Source of the DNA: Acidobacteriota bacterium
Lineage (GTDB): Bacteria; Acidobacteriota; Blastocatellia; RBC074
Assembly (NCBI GenBank): GCA_013140935.1
Contig: JABFSD010000436.1
Span: 1 to 7,034 of the forward strand
DNA: 7,034 bases
Reading direction: 5' to 3'
The notes under the pieces are model-generated. The model was not told where the DNA came from, made no database searches, and saw only the letters and a program-made list of their open reading frames with translations. The translations under genes were made by a program, and so were the position numbers. Below are positions 6,975-7,034 of this stretch, one piece after another; the first letter of the stretch is position 1, and every line of letters starts with the position of its first letter.

Positions 6975-7034
6975 GTAGTTCCGCCTTCAGGCGGGCGGGC
7001 TGCGTTGCGAAATCCCCGCCTGAAGGCGGAACTA
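6975..7034. repeat. REP-like element in inverted pair (cut by window end)
   Basis: The 20-bp arms 6976-6995 and 7015-7034 are perfect reverse complements around a 19-base spacer. Each arm contains its own small palindrome, CCGCCT-TC-AGGCGG. The left arm is preceded so as to read GTAG (6975-6978) just before the hairpin, the signature of REP sequences mobilised by RAYT transposases. The right arm stops at the window end, so its matching base cannot be seen. Lying 22 bases after the nagA stop, the structure may also stabilise or end the nagA mRNA, although no T-run follows within the window. Confidence 0.65.

Overview
The window looks like chromosomal DNA from a member of the Acidobacteriota. 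The main reason is the 1287-residue Oar-like TonB-dependent receptor with an N-terminal carboxypeptidase-regulatory-like domain, a family greatly expanded in that phylum. It sits next to a secreted protein that joins the same kind of domain to TPR repeats. GC content is moderate, mid-50s percent by eye. A class within the phylum cannot be fixed from the sequence; Blastocatellia or a Solibacter-like lineage are guesses only.

Layout. Bases 1-66 are a short non-coding edge. A minus-strand pair follows: a secreted TPR protein (67-1068) and, upstream of it in transcription order, the outer-membrane receptor (1153-5016). A clear intrinsic terminator (1082-1120) lies between them, ending only a few bases before the ribosome binding site of the TPR gene. 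Bases 5017-5392 are a 376-base divergent control region. It holds a good sigma70-type promoter for the receptor (5248-5276), an inferred leader of about 225 bases with three inverted repeats, and a perfect tandem 9-bp repeat upstream of the rightward genes. On the plus strand a stand-alone response-regulator receiver protein (5393-5773) is followed after 3 bases by an N-acetylglucosamine-6-phosphate deacetylase, nagA (5777-6952). The window ends in a perfect 20-bp inverted repeat that looks like a REP-type element in an inverted pair (6975-7034).

How the parts may work together. The receptor probably moves, or docks, a large substrate at the outer membrane. The TPR protein is probably its periplasmic partner or an assembly factor. 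NagA feeds amino sugars from chitin, peptidoglycan or glycoprotein into central metabolism. The receiver protein may report on a phosphorelay. A shared role in amino-sugar scavenging is plausible from the divergent arrangement, but nothing in the sequence proves it.

I see no mobile-element gene, CRISPR array, tRNA, rRNA or defence system. The most unusual material is regulatory: the structured receptor leader, the terminator placed just before the TPR gene, and the terminal REP-like repeat.
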